Below, in pieces: positions 26,254 to 34,563 of a stretch of 64,000 bases of DNA. The DNA lies in contig JAUXVF010000025.1 in assembly GCA_030680355.1 (NCBI GenBank), positions 62,001-126,000 of the forward strand, given 5' to 3'. Origin of the DNA: Caulobacter sp. Lineage in GTDB: Bacteria; Pseudomonadota; Alphaproteobacteria; Caulobacterales; Caulobacteraceae. The notes below the pieces were generated by a model, which had not been told where the DNA came from, searched no databases, and saw only the letters and a list, made by a program, of their open reading frames with translations. Position numbers and translations under genes: made by a program. Position 1 is the first letter of the stretch, and each line of letters begins with the position of its first letter.

Positions 26254-28743
26254 TCAGGCCAAACCACCTCCAGCAGCGCAGGGGCCATCCTCCGATGACA
26301 GAGGCGTCTCCCCTGCCTGAACCTCCTTCTGCGTCAACGCGGCCTCGATCGCTGCAAACAGCTTCGCAGCTTCGATAGGCTTGGCGACCGTCCCGTCCAT
26401 GCCGGCCTCGCTGTAGGCGGTCACTTGATCAGCCATCACATTGGCTGTCAGCGCAATGATTGCAGTCCGAACATGGCTCTTTGCGGCTTCCTCCTGGCGA
26501 ATGATCCGCGTCGCGGTCACTCCGTCCATGATGGGCATCTGGATGTCCATCAGGATCATGTCCCAGTGCTCTCGGCGCCATGCCTCCAGGGCCTCTTGGC
26601 CGTCATTGACCACGATCGGGCTGACGCCGACTTGATTAAGGAGCGTCCGAAGCACGATCTGATTGATGGCGTTGTCTTCAGCCACGAGAATGCGCAGCGC
26701 ATCTGGACTCTCAAGCGCCGTCTCCGTCGTCGTCTGATCGTCCTGGGGAACGGGTAGTCCGCCCTCGAAACAGCTCAACGGCAGCCGGGCGGTAAAGGTC
26801 GAGCCCTTGCCTTCATCGCTTTCGACTGTGATGTCACCGTCCATCATTCGCGCCAGTCGGCGTGATATCGCCAGACCCAGACCTGTGCCGCCGAACCTGC
26901 GGGTGATCGACGTGTCGGCCTGAGTGAAATTCTCAAACAGGGAGCCCAGCGTGTCCGCCGCGATCCCGATTCCTGTGTCAGAGACGGCGAAAAGCAGGTC
27001 GCCATCGACCTGCGTCAGCCTGAGGGTGATCTGGCCCTCTGGGGTGAACTTCATGGCGTTCGATGTAAGATTGTTGACAATCTGAGTGACGCGCGTCGGG
27101 TCTCCCTTGAAGACCCCCTCCGCCTCAGGGGCAATCTCGAGCGTTATTGCGATGTCCTTTCCGGTGGCCATGACCACCAGGTAGTTTGTCGTCGACCGCA
27201 CGATTCCCGCCAGGTCGACTGCTCCATCCTCGAGAGCAAGACCTCCAGCCTCGATCTTGGAGATGTCCAGGAGTTCATTGAGGATGTTCAGCAGCAGATC
27301 TCCCGACTGCAGGATCACCTGCACCTGCTCGAGATGTCGGTCGGAAAGCGCCTCTTTCGCGAGCAAATGCCCCATGCCCAGAATGCCGTTGAGCGGCGTC
27401 CGGATCTCATGGCTCATGGCGGCCAGAAAACTGGACTTCGCGCTGTTGGCGGCCTCTGCCTCTTCCTTGGCCCGTATCAAGGCGGCCTCGCCGGCTTTCC
27501 GTTCCGTGATATCCTGCAGAGCGCCGATGAGACGCAATGGGCGTCCATCCTTGTCGGTGATCAGTTTGTTGGCGCTGGAGGCCCATATCTCCTTTCCGTC
27601 AGAGCGGACCGTCCTGTATTCCGGGCGATAGTGATCGCCTTTTTCAACATGGCGGCGCCACGCAGCCTCGACCTCGGGGCAGTCTCTTGGGTCGATGGTC
27701 GAATAGATGTCGCGGTACAATTCTTCATAGGTCTTCGGCTCGGTAAAGAACGTGTCCTCCGCTCCGGCTTTGTTCAATTCGCGACGGACGTAGTCGATCT
27801 CATAAACATGGATGTCGGCGATCTCCAGGGCCAGAGTCAGGCGTTGCTCGGAGCGTTCGGAGCGTTCGAGGGCGGCCTGCAGCTCGGCCAGCGCCAGAAG
27901 GTCAGCCTCTTTCCGCTGCCGTTCAACCGCCTCAAGTTGAGCGCCCAACCGGAGCCGTTCGAAACCGTTCGCCTTTGACGTCGCTGCCGCTCTGGCGATC
28001 TCGCCGATTTCGTCGCTGCGCTCGACATATGGGACTTCGACGGTGAAATCGCCGTCCGCCAGGGCGGTTAGCGCGACGCTCAAATGGTGAAGCGGGACGG
28101 AAACTCTTCGGACAGTGAACCAGCCCACGACGCCGGCTACCAGGGCCAGCGCAGCCAACATCCCGAACAGAAACAGATCGGCCTTCCGAATTTCCATTTC
28201 GGAGGCCCAGAGGGCGTCATCAAGTTTGGTGTTCTGGCGTCTGACCAGACCGTTCTCCCCGACGAGGAGGGCTTGGATGCTGCTGAATACGGCACGCGTC
28301 GCGGTGAGCTGAACCTTGTCGGCGACTGTGGGGACTGCCTGCTCTCCGCCTTTGAGGATGCGCGCCTGCATTTCCCGCAGGCGGGGTAGTGCGGCCCTGA
28401 CTTTTCGCCAGTCATTTTGTATTTCGTAGTCGTCAGACCGAGTGGCGAGTCGGTCCATTCGTCCGGAGAGGCGGTCGACAATGACCCATTGAGCCTCCCA
28501 TTCGGTGATGAAATTTGGATCGTGGCTGATAACAAAACCTCGGACCGCATTGCCCGAGGCCAGCGTCGCGACGTTGAGCTGAAGTCCGGTGATGGCGGCG
28601 GGTGCATGAACGTCGGCGACGTCCGAAATCATGGTGCGCGCCGAAGCCATCCTCAGGACCGCCATCACGACGACGGCTGCCAGCAACACGAAAACGGCGC
28701 CCAGGCCGATCGCTAGTCGAGCAAATATTCTGAGATTTGGCAT
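26254..28743 (-). CDS. Large hybrid sensor histidine kinase with HAMP and PAS
   Basis: An 829-residue kinase: transmembrane segment 1 (about 10-32), periplasmic helical sensor (about 35-190), transmembrane segment 2 (about 191-212), HAMP (about 213-265), coiled coil, PAS/PAC (about 305-418, with the PAC part [16 protein letters not shown]), HisKA with His446 in [11 protein letters not shown], HATPase (about 555-675, GTGLGLAIS) and a receiver domain (about 695-815) with Asp in ILMDIQMPI. The start at 28743 gives [10 protein letters not shown] before the first helix; the first ATG at 28800 is possible. Its codon choice is noticeably less GC-rich than its neighbours, and it sits between IS and REP remains, suggesting acquisition. 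Confidence 0.92.
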   Translation of the reverse strand: MPNLRIFARLAIGLGAVFVLLAAVVVMAVLRMASARTMISDVADVHAPAAITGLQLNVATLASGNAVRGFVISHDPNFITEWEAQWVIVDRLSGRMDRLATRSDDYEIQNDWRKVRAALPRLREMQARILKGGEQAVPTVADKVQLTATRAVFSSIQALLVGENGLVRRQNTKLDDALWASEMEIRKADLFLFGMLAALALVAGVVGWFTVRRVSVPLHHLSVALTALADGDFTVEVPYVERSDEIGEIARAAATSKANGFERLRLGAQLEAVERQRKEADLLALAELQAALERSERSEQRLTLALEIADIHVYEIDYVRRELNKAGAEDTFFTEPKTYEELYRDIYSTIDPRDCPEVEAAWRRHVEKGDHYRPEYRTVRSDGKEIWASSANKLITDKDGRPLRLIGALQDITERKAGEAALIRAKEEAEAANSAKSSFLAAMSHEIRTPLNGILGMGHLLAKEALSDRHLEQVQVILQSGDLLLNILNELLDISKIEAGGLALEDGAVDLAGIVRSTTNYLVVMATGKDIAITLEIAPEAEGVFKGDPTRVTQIVNNLTSNAMKFTPEGQITLRLTQVDGDLLFAVSDTGIGIAADTLGSLFENFTQADTSITRRFGGTGLGLAISRRLARMMDGDITVESDEGKGSTFTARLPLSCFEGGLPVPQDDQTTTETALESPDALRILVAEDNAINQIVLRTLLNQVGVSPIVVNDGQEALEAWRREHWDMILMDIQMPIMDGVTATRIIRQEEAAKSHVRTAIIALTANVMADQVTAYSEAGMDGTVAKPIEAAKLFAAIEAALTQKEVQAGETPLSSEDGPCAAGGGLA

Positions 28744-29114
28744 CGGGTTCAGCTTGCTCCGGCCACACGGTTCACTGCTGCGCGCGTTGCGAGGACGCAA
28801 GATGGATCAAGCCGGTTTCATATTGGATAACGCCGCTCGTCAGAACTAACCTGGTAGCCCAGGCTTGGGTCACCCACGAGGCCGCCTTCCTTCGACTGGT
28901 CCCGCGCCAGATTCGTCCGGTGACAAAGATCGGCTCGGGCGTACCTGCAAGATGGCCGAGGGCTATCTGAGCAGGAAAACAGGGACACACACTCATTTCC
29001 GCAGAAAGGAGTGTGTCCCCGTTCTACGCTCATGACGCATATCAAGGCGGGCCCGCCGCATCCGCGCTGTCTGTCAGCCGATAGCCGACTCCAGACAGTT
29101 CAAAGGATGCGCGA
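28744..29114. other. Intergenic region between hybrid kinase and host attachment protein
   Basis: About 370 bases. The only clear features are the REP-like palindrome at 28979-29020 and an AAGGA ribosome binding site near 29102 for the next gene. A minus-strand frame at 28772-28996 lacks gene-like codon bias. Confidence 0.5.
28979..29020. repeat. REP-like palindrome
   Basis: GGGACACACACTC at about 28981-28993 and GGAGTGTGTCCCC at about 29007-29019 pair into an 11-bp stem with a 2-base bulge and a loop of about 13 bases. The GGGACACAC core resembles the extragenic palindromes mobilised by REP-associated tyrosine transposases. No such transposase is in the window. Confidence 0.55.
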
Positions 29115-29510
29115 ATGATTCTTCCCACAGGCGCCACGGTCGCCGTCGTCGACGGCGGCAAGCTGCTGATGTTCCACAACACCGGTCATGAGACGGTGAC
29201 GCTCTCGCCGCTGCCGGCGCCGGCCATCACGTCGGGCGGCGTTTCGACCGGCCATCGCGTCACCGCGGGCAATCCCGATCATGACGCCCATGACGAGGAC
29301 GGCTTCGCGGCCGGCGTGGCGGCGATGCTCAATGCGCAGGCCCTGTCGGGCAAGCTCGGCGACCTGGTGGTGATCGCCGCGCCCCGGACGCTGGGCGAAC
29401 TGCGCAAGCATTGGCACAAGGCGCTGCAGGCCAAGCTGGTCGGCGAGATCGCCAAGGACCTCACCGGCCAGACGCCCGATCACATCGCGGCGGCGATCGC
29501 GAAGGCCTAG
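29115..29510 (+). CDS. Host attachment protein family
   Basis: A 131-residue protein. The C-terminal pattern DLVVIAAPRTLGELRKHWHKAL followed by EIAKDLTGQTPDHIAAAI is diagnostic of the host_attach (AtsE-like) family, first named from Agrobacterium attachment loci. Its biochemical role is unknown; the fold resembles an eRF1-like/RNase H domain. A good AAGGA precedes the ATG. Stand-alone gene followed by a repeat pair. Confidence 0.88.
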   Translation: MILPTGATVAVVDGGKLLMFHNTGHETVTLSPLPAPAITSGGVSTGHRVTAGNPDHDAHDEDGFAAGVAAMLNAQALSGKLGDLVVIAAPRTLGELRKHWHKALQAKLVGEIAKDLTGQTPDHIAAAIAKA

Positions 29511-29518
29511 GGCGCGGT

Positions 29519-29653
29519 CCCTCTCCCAGCGGGAGAGGGAGGGGCCCGGCGCGTAGCGACGGGAGGGTGAGGGGTTACGGCGTTTGCCGAACCCCCACAC
29601 CTTAATCCCTCATCCGACCTGCTCCGCAGGCCACCTTCTCCCTCCGGGAGAAG
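29519..29653. repeat. Inverted pair of palindromic intergenic repeats
   Basis: Copy A (29519-29575) begins CCCTCTCCCAGCGGGAGAGGG; copy B (about 29607-29653) ends CTTCTCCCTCCGGGAGAAGG. They are in inverted orientation between two convergent genes, where they could stop transcription in both directions. Confidence 0.8.
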
Positions 29654-29661
29654 GATCGTCG

Positions 29662-31239
29662 TCAGAACCGCAGGGCTTTGGCTTCCATGACCTGGGGCAG
29701 GGCCTGGATCTGGGCCAGCAGGTCTTCGGCCGGGGCCATGTCGACGCCGATCAGGGCGATGGCGTCCTCGCCGGCGTCGACCCGGCCGAGGTTGAAGGTG
29801 GCGATGTTGACGCCGGCCTGGGCCAGCAGCATGCCGATGGCGCCGATGAAGCCCGGCTTGTCGCGGTTGTTGACGTAGAGCATGGCCGGCGAGAAGGCCG
29901 CGTCCAGCTCCATGCCGTTGACCTCGACGATGCGCGGCGCGCCGCCGACCACCGTGCCGGCGAAGGTGCGGGTGGCGGCCTCGGTGACGACGGTGATGCG
30001 GATCAGGTTCTCATAGACCGGGCTGGCTTCCTGCAGGCTCTCGGAGACGACGATGCCGCGCTCCTTGGCCACGGCCGGGGCCGAGACCATGTTGATCTCC
30101 GCCAGCATCGGCTTGAGCAGGCCGGCCAGGGCCGCCGAGCTCATCGGTTTGACGTTCATCTCCGAGACCGGGCCTTCATAGGCGATGTCGATGGTCAGGA
30201 TGCCGAAGTCGACCATCTGGCCGGCCAGGCCGCCCAGCTTCTCGGCCAGGGCCACGAAGGGCTTGAGGCGCGGGGCTTCCTCCGCGGTCACCGAGGGGCT
30301 GTTCAAGGCATTGGTCACCGCGCCGGTCAGCAGATAGTCGCTCATCTGTTCGGCGACCTGCAGGGCGACGTTCTCCTGCGCCTCGCTGGTGCTGGCGCCC
30401 AGGTGCGGGGTGGCCACGACCCGGTCGCTGCCGAACAGCGGGTTTTCCTTGGCCGGCTCGGTGACGAAGACGTCGAAGCCGGCGCCGCCGACATGGCCGC
30501 TGTCGAGCAGGGCGCGCAGGGCGACCTCATCGACCAGGCCGCCGCGGGCGCAGTTGACGATCAGCACGCCCTTTTTGGTCTTCGCCAGGTTTTCGGCCGA
30601 CAGGATGTTGCGGGTCTTGTCGGTCAGCGGGGTGTGCAGGCTGATGACGTCGGCGCGGGCCAGCAGGTCGTCGAGCTCGACCTTCTCGACGCCGATCTCG
30701 ATGGCCCGTTCCGGCGACAGGAAGGGGTCATAGGCGATGACCTTCATCTTCAGGCCCAGGGCCCGGTCGGCGACGATCGAGCCGATGTTGCCGGCCCCGA
30801 TCAGGCCCAGCGTCTTGGCGTAGAGCTCGACGCCCATGAAGCGGTTCTTCTCCCACTTGCCGGCCTGGGTGGAGGCGTCGGCGGCCGGCATCTGGCGGGC
30901 CAGGGCGAACATCATGGCGATGGCGTGCTCGGCGGTGGTGATCGAGTTGCCGAACGGGGTGTTCATGACCACCACGCCCTTGGCCGTGGCGGCGGGGATG
31001 TCGACATTGTCGACGCCGATGCCGGCGCGGGCGATGACCTTGAGCCTGCCGGCGGCGGCGATGACGTCCTTGTCGAGCTTGGCGCCCGAGCGGATGGCGA
31101 CGCCGTCATAGTCGCCGATCACGGCGATCAGCTCGTCCTTGGTGAGGCCGGTCTTGATGTCGAAGTCGACGCCGCGGCTCTTGAAGATGTCGACGGCGGC
31201 GGGGCTGAGCTTGTCTGCGATGAGGACGCGGGGGGGCAT
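29662..31239 (-). CDS. serA: D-3-phosphoglycerate dehydrogenase
   Basis: A 525-residue long-form enzyme that makes 3-phosphohydroxypyruvate, the first step of serine synthesis. It has a substrate-binding domain, an NAD-binding Rossmann motif (GLIGAGNIGSIVADRA), the catalytic Arg in NCARGG, Glu in the FVTEP region and His in ATPHLGAST, an intervening domain, and a C-terminal ACT domain (about 450-525, NNRDKPGFIGAIGMLLAQAG) for serine feedback. The start at 31239 matches the family N-terminus (MPPRVLIADKLSPAAVDIF). It is second in the serC-serA operon. Confidence 0.97.
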   Translation of the reverse strand: MPPRVLIADKLSPAAVDIFKSRGVDFDIKTGLTKDELIAVIGDYDGVAIRSGAKLDKDVIAAAGRLKVIARAGIGVDNVDIPAATAKGVVVMNTPFGNSITTAEHAIAMMFALARQMPAADASTQAGKWEKNRFMGVELYAKTLGLIGAGNIGSIVADRALGLKMKVIAYDPFLSPERAIEIGVEKVELDDLLARADVISLHTPLTDKTRNILSAENLAKTKKGVLIVNCARGGLVDEVALRALLDSGHVGGAGFDVFVTEPAKENPLFGSDRVVATPHLGASTSEAQENVALQVAEQMSDYLLTGAVTNALNSPSVTAEEAPRLKPFVALAEKLGGLAGQMVDFGILTIDIAYEGPVSEMNVKPMSSAALAGLLKPMLAEINMVSAPAVAKERGIVVSESLQEASPVYENLIRITVVTEAATRTFAGTVVGGAPRIVEVNGMELDAAFSPAMLYVNNRDKPGFIGAIGMLLAQAGVNIATFNLGRVDAGEDAIALIGVDMAPAEDLLAQIQALPQVMEAKALRF

Positions 31240-31306
31240 GGGCGGTGTTCCTTCGAGGCACGGGCGCCGCATCGCGGTCGTCCCGGCTTGATGTCATGAG
31301 AAGAGG

Positions 31307-31335
31307 TCATCCCCGACCGGGCGGGCCGGGGATGA
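31307..31335 (-). promoter_or_regulatory. Hairpin in the serC-serA spacer
   Basis: TCATCCCCG and CGGGGATGA form a perfect 9-bp stem with an 11-base loop, six bases after the serC stop. There is no T tract, so it is more likely an mRNA-stability element or processing site than a terminator. Confidence 0.45.
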
Positions 31336-31340
31336 GAAGA

Positions 31341-32516
31341 TCAGGCGGTGGCCAGCTCGGCGGACAGGGACGCGAAGGCCCAGTCGAGCCAGGGCGTCAG
31401 GGCTGTCACGTCGGCCGTGTCGACCGTCGCGCCGCACCAGATGCGCAGGCCCGGAGGGGCGTCGCGATAGCCGCCGATGTCGTAGGCGGCCTTTTCCTTC
31501 TCCAGCAGGCCGGCCAGTTTCTTGGCGAAGTCGGCCTGGGCCTCGGCGGAGAGGGCGGTGATGGCCGGATCGACGACCTTCAGACAGACCGAGGTGTTCG
31601 ACCGCTGGGCCGGATCGGCGGCCAGGAAGTCGACCCAGGGCGTGACCGCGACCCAGTCGGCCAGGGCCTTCAGGTTGGCGTCGGCGCGGGCCTTCATGCC
31701 GGTCAGACCGCCGACCGAGGTCGCCCAGTCCAGCGCGTCCAGGTAGTCCTCGACGCAGAGCATCGAGGGGGTGTTGATCGTCGCCCCCTCGAAGATGTCG
31801 AGGCTGACCTTGCCGGCCTTGGTCATGCGGAACAGTTTCGGCATCGGCCAGGCCGGGACGTAGCTCTCCAGCCGGGCGACGGCGCGCGGCGACAGGATCA
31901 GCACGCCGTGGGCGGCCTCGCCGCCGAGCGCCTTCTGCCAGGAGAAGGTCACGGCATCGAGCTTGCTCCAGTCGAGGTCCTGGGCGAAGGCGGCGCTGGT
32001 GGCGTCGCAGATCACCACGCCCTCGCGGTCGGCGCTGATGAAGTCGGCGCCCGGCACGCGCACGCCGCTGGTGGTGCCGTTCCAGGTGAAGACCAGGTCG
32101 GCGTCCTTGCGGACCTTCGTCAGGTCCGGCAGCTGGCCGTAGGGGGCGTCGAGCACCTCCACGTCGGGCAGCTTGAGCTGTTTGGTGACGTCGGTGACCC
32201 AGTCCTTGCCGAACGATTCGAAGGCCAGCAGCTGCACCGGCCGGGCGCCGAGCATCGACCACATGGCCATCTCGACGGCGCCGGTGTCGGAGCCCGGGAC
32301 GATGCCGATCAGGAAGTCGGCCGGAACGCCCAGCACCTCGCGGGTGCGGTCGATGGCCAGCTTCAGTTTGGCCTTGCCGGGCTTGCCGCGGTGCGAGCGT
32401 CCAAGGACGGCGTCGTTGAGCTTTTCGGGGGTCCAGCCGGGTCTCTTGGCGCAGGGGCCTGAAGAGAATTCGGGGCGCGCCGGGCGCAAGTCCGGCTTAT
32501 GCGGATTGGTATTCAC
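31341..32516 (-). CDS. serC: Phosphoserine aminotransferase
   Basis: A 391-residue PLP enzyme of the alphaproteobacterial SerC type. It has an N-terminal [18 protein letters not shown], the PLP Lys in [14 protein letters not shown] and a C-terminal Arg-containing [12 protein letters not shown]. It transaminates 3-phosphohydroxypyruvate from SerA. The GTG at 32516 is preferred because GGGAGA lies seven bases before it; an ATG at 32531 (MGDIAVN) has no space for a ribosome binding site except AAGG directly adjacent. Confidence 0.95.
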   Translation of the reverse strand: MNTNPHKPDLRPARPEFSSGPCAKRPGWTPEKLNDAVLGRSHRGKPGKAKLKLAIDRTREVLGVPADFLIGIVPGSDTGAVEMAMWSMLGARPVQLLAFESFGKDWVTDVTKQLKLPDVEVLDAPYGQLPDLTKVRKDADLVFTWNGTTSGVRVPGADFISADREGVVICDATSAAFAQDLDWSKLDAVTFSWQKALGGEAAHGVLILSPRAVARLESYVPAWPMPKLFRMTKAGKVSLDIFEGATINTPSMLCVEDYLDALDWATSVGGLTGMKARADANLKALADWVAVTPWVDFLAADPAQRSNTSVCLKVVDPAITALSAEAQADFAKKLAGLLEKEKAAYDIGGYRDAPPGLRIWCGATVDTADVTALTPWLDWAFASLSAELATA

Positions 32517-32622
32517 TGCGATGTCTCCCATCCTTGCAGATGGACAGCGCCCCGTTGGGAGGGCGTGGCCCGCCGCCGAACAACTCCATTTCGCTGCGCC
32601 GCACAAGAGAAGATTTTCCGAC
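32517..32622 (-). promoter_or_regulatory. Probable serC leader RNA
   Basis: The alphaproteobacterial serC motif is a known cis-acting RNA upstream of serC-serA. Here the leader can form either GGGC-CAC-GCCC (32561-32571) or GGGCG/CGCCC (32548-32565). Both use the same bases, so they exclude each other. A third hairpin CCATC-TGCAAG-GATGG (about 32528-32543) overlaps the first ATG and touches the GGGAGA of the GTG start. The exact Rfam match was not tested. Confidence 0.55.
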
Positions 32623-32693
32623 GGGCGGTGGAAGAACCACTGGCGCGGCGGCGGCGTGGGCCTTACGTGCGGCGTCTGGCGGGGAGATGACGG

Positions 32694-33596
32694 GTGCAGT
32701 CGCGGGCGCGGATCGACTGGGTTGTGCTGGGCGTCCTGGTCCTCATCTGGGGCTCGGCCTTCGCCGGGCTGAAGATCGCCGTGGGCGGCATTCACCCCTT
32801 CTGGGTCTCGGCCTTCCGCCTCTGGGTCGCGGCCTTCACCCTGTGGATCGTCGCCGCGTCGCGCGGCGAGCAGCTGCCGGCCTTCACCCCCGACCGCCGG
32901 AGCCTGTGGCTCCCCTACGGCCTGATGGGTCTGGTCGGTTTCGCCGCGCCCTTCTTCATGTTCTCGACCGCCGCGGCCAGCCTGCCCAGCGCGGTCAACG
33001 CCATCTGCAACGGCGCCTCGCCGGTGTTCACCGTGGTCATGGCCCACTTTTTCCTGGGCGACGAGCGGATGACCGCGCGCAAGGGGATGGGGGTGGCCCT
33101 GGGCTTCGCCGGCCTGCTCACCCTGGTCGCGCCGCGGCTGTTGTCAGGCGTCGCGATCGAGTCGGTGGCGCTGGGGCTGGCCATCGCCGCCGCGGCGCTC
33201 TACGGCGCGTCCAACATCATCATGCGCAGGATTCCGCCGGTGAGTTCGACGGTCGGCGGGCTGATGATGTGCCTGTCCGGCGCCGTGTTCGCCACCATTG
33301 GCGCGCTGGTGATGGCGGGGCCGCCGCCGATGCCGCCGCTCTGGCCGCTTGTCGTGACCCTCCTGCTGGGCGTGTTCTCAAGCGGCCTGGGCACCGTCGG
33401 CTGGGTCTGGCTGATCCAGCGGCGGGGCGCGGTGTTCACCAGCATGACGGTCTATCTGCTGCCGCTGTGGGCGACGCTGATCGGGGTGGGGCTGATGCAT
33501 GAGCGGCCGGCCTGGACGGCCTTCGCGGCCCTGACGCTGATCCTGACCGGGGTGGGGCTGACCACGGCGCGCGGGCGGCGCGGCGCTCAGTCCTGA
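32694..33596 (+). CDS. EamA/DMT family transporter
   Basis: A 300-residue permease with ten hydrophobic segments in two EamA repeats (about 8-145 and 155-290). The second repeat carries the typical [27 protein letters not shown]. Such proteins export metabolites or amino acids. It is divergent from serC and might export serine-related compounds, but this is only suggested by location. Confidence 0.9.
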   Translation: MQSRARIDWVVLGVLVLIWGSAFAGLKIAVGGIHPFWVSAFRLWVAAFTLWIVAASRGEQLPAFTPDRRSLWLPYGLMGLVGFAAPFFMFSTAAASLPSAVNAICNGASPVFTVVMAHFFLGDERMTARKGMGVALGFAGLLTLVAPRLLSGVAIESVALGLAIAAAALYGASNIIMRRIPPVSSTVGGLMMCLSGAVFATIGALVMAGPPPMPPLWPLVVTLLLGVFSSGLGTVGWVWLIQRRGAVFTSMTVYLLPLWATLIGVGLMHERPAWTAFAALTLILTGVGLTTARGRRGAQS

Positions 33597-34015
33597 GGCG
33601 CGAGGCGGGCCTGCCGCCAGGCCAGGGTGGTGCCGACCAGGATGCCGATGATGATTCCCATGGTGACGACATTGGTCACGGCTGCGAACAGCCGGTCATG
33701 GCCGCGCTCCATCACCAGATAGAAGGCGTGCAGGCTGAACTGGATACCTTGCAGGATCATCGCCGCGCCGAGCCACAGGCTGGCATAGCGGATGGCCAAG
33801 GCCAGGAAGCCAAATGCCAGAAGGCCTTCGCCGATCAGGACGGGAACGGTCCTGCTGGCCACGGGCAGGGTGAGCTGAATCACCAACGCCAGCGTCGTGC
33901 CCAAAAACAAAAGCGCCGCGCCCAATCGCTCGGGCACGGCGCCTTTCAGCCAAGCATACAGGCAGGTCCCAATAAGGACTGCCCAGCCGACCAGGGGTTC
34001 GAACGACGTGTACAT
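33587..34015 (-). CDS. Small membrane protein with an internal terminator-like hairpin
   Basis: A 142-residue protein with four to five hydrophobic segments and no recognised family. The reading frame contains a strong hairpin plus T-rich tract (33901-33946) about 70 bases after its start. Its 3' end overlaps the convergent EamA gene by 10 bases. Function unknown. Confidence 0.7.
   Translation of the reverse strand: MYTSFEPLVGWAVLIGTCLYAWLKGAVPERLGAALLFLGTTLALVIQLTLPVASRTVPVLIGEGLLAFGFLALAIRYASLWLGAAMILQGIQFSLHAFYLVMERGHDRLFAAVTNVVTMGIIIGILVGTTLAWRQARLAPQD
33901..33946 (-). terminator. Intrinsic-terminator-like element inside a coding region
   Basis: On the minus strand: GCGCCG and GCCC pair with GGGC and CGGCGC across an 8-base loop, followed by CTTTTGTTTTTGG. 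Stem and T tract are as good as the genuine terminator at 21619. It lies within the small membrane gene (33587-34015) and might terminate read-through from the upstream gene at 34076-34417 or attenuate this gene. Confidence 0.6.
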
Positions 34016-34075
34016 TCCCTGAGTCTCTAGCCCTATTTGGGCCAGTGGGAAGTTAAACTATCGCAATTCCCGGCT

Positions 34076-34417
34076 TTAGCCGACGTCGCGCAGGTCCTTG
34101 TTGGACCGCATCGTCGCCAGTTCGGGGGGCTTGTCTTCGAAGCCGAGCATCTTCGTGCGAACGCCGATGCGCAGTTTCACTTCGTTGAGCTCGTTGTGCA
34201 CGCCCACGATCGCGGTGCGGGCTTCGCCCAGCGCGGAAAGCGCCTCGACGAGCTTGGCGGAGGCGGCGTCGCCGACCACAGCCGAAAGATTGACGTCCTT
34301 ACGGGCCCTGAGCAGGTCCGCCATCAGTTCGGAAGCCTCGATCATGGCCGCGTCGAGCGCATGCTCGGTCGCGAACAGTTTGCGGGCAACCCGTTGGGCA
34401 ACAAAAGCTTTTTCCAC
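34076..34417 (-). CDS. Conserved helical protein of unknown function
   Basis: A 113-residue protein, almost entirely alpha-helical by eye (MEKAFVAQRVARKLFATEHALDAAMIEASELMADLLRARKD), with no signal peptide or membrane segment. I do not recognise a family. Leading GGAGGGA sits before the ATG (rc of TCCCTCC near 34424). The sensor kinase gene to its right is divergent. Confidence 0.65.
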   Translation of the reverse strand: MEKAFVAQRVARKLFATEHALDAAMIEASELMADLLRARKDVNLSAVVGDAASAKLVEALSALGEARTAIVGVHNELNEVKLRIGVRTKMLGFEDKPPELATMRSNKDLRDVG

Positions 34418-34563
34418 CTAAATCCCTCCATCAACCGGTAGCAGTGGGAAAGGTAAACCAAACCTTAACGCCTGACTAGGTAAATGAAGGGTTAAATTGT
34501 CGCAGAAGCGAAACGTTAGGAAGATTGTGCGAAGGGAGGCACACGAGGGGCTGTTTTAGTGCA

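Noticed and set aside
28772-28996. Minus-strand frame of 74 codons upstream of the hybrid kinase
   Set aside because: It overlaps the kinase 5' end, runs into the REP-like palindrome and lacks gene-like codon bias; at most a decayed fragment.
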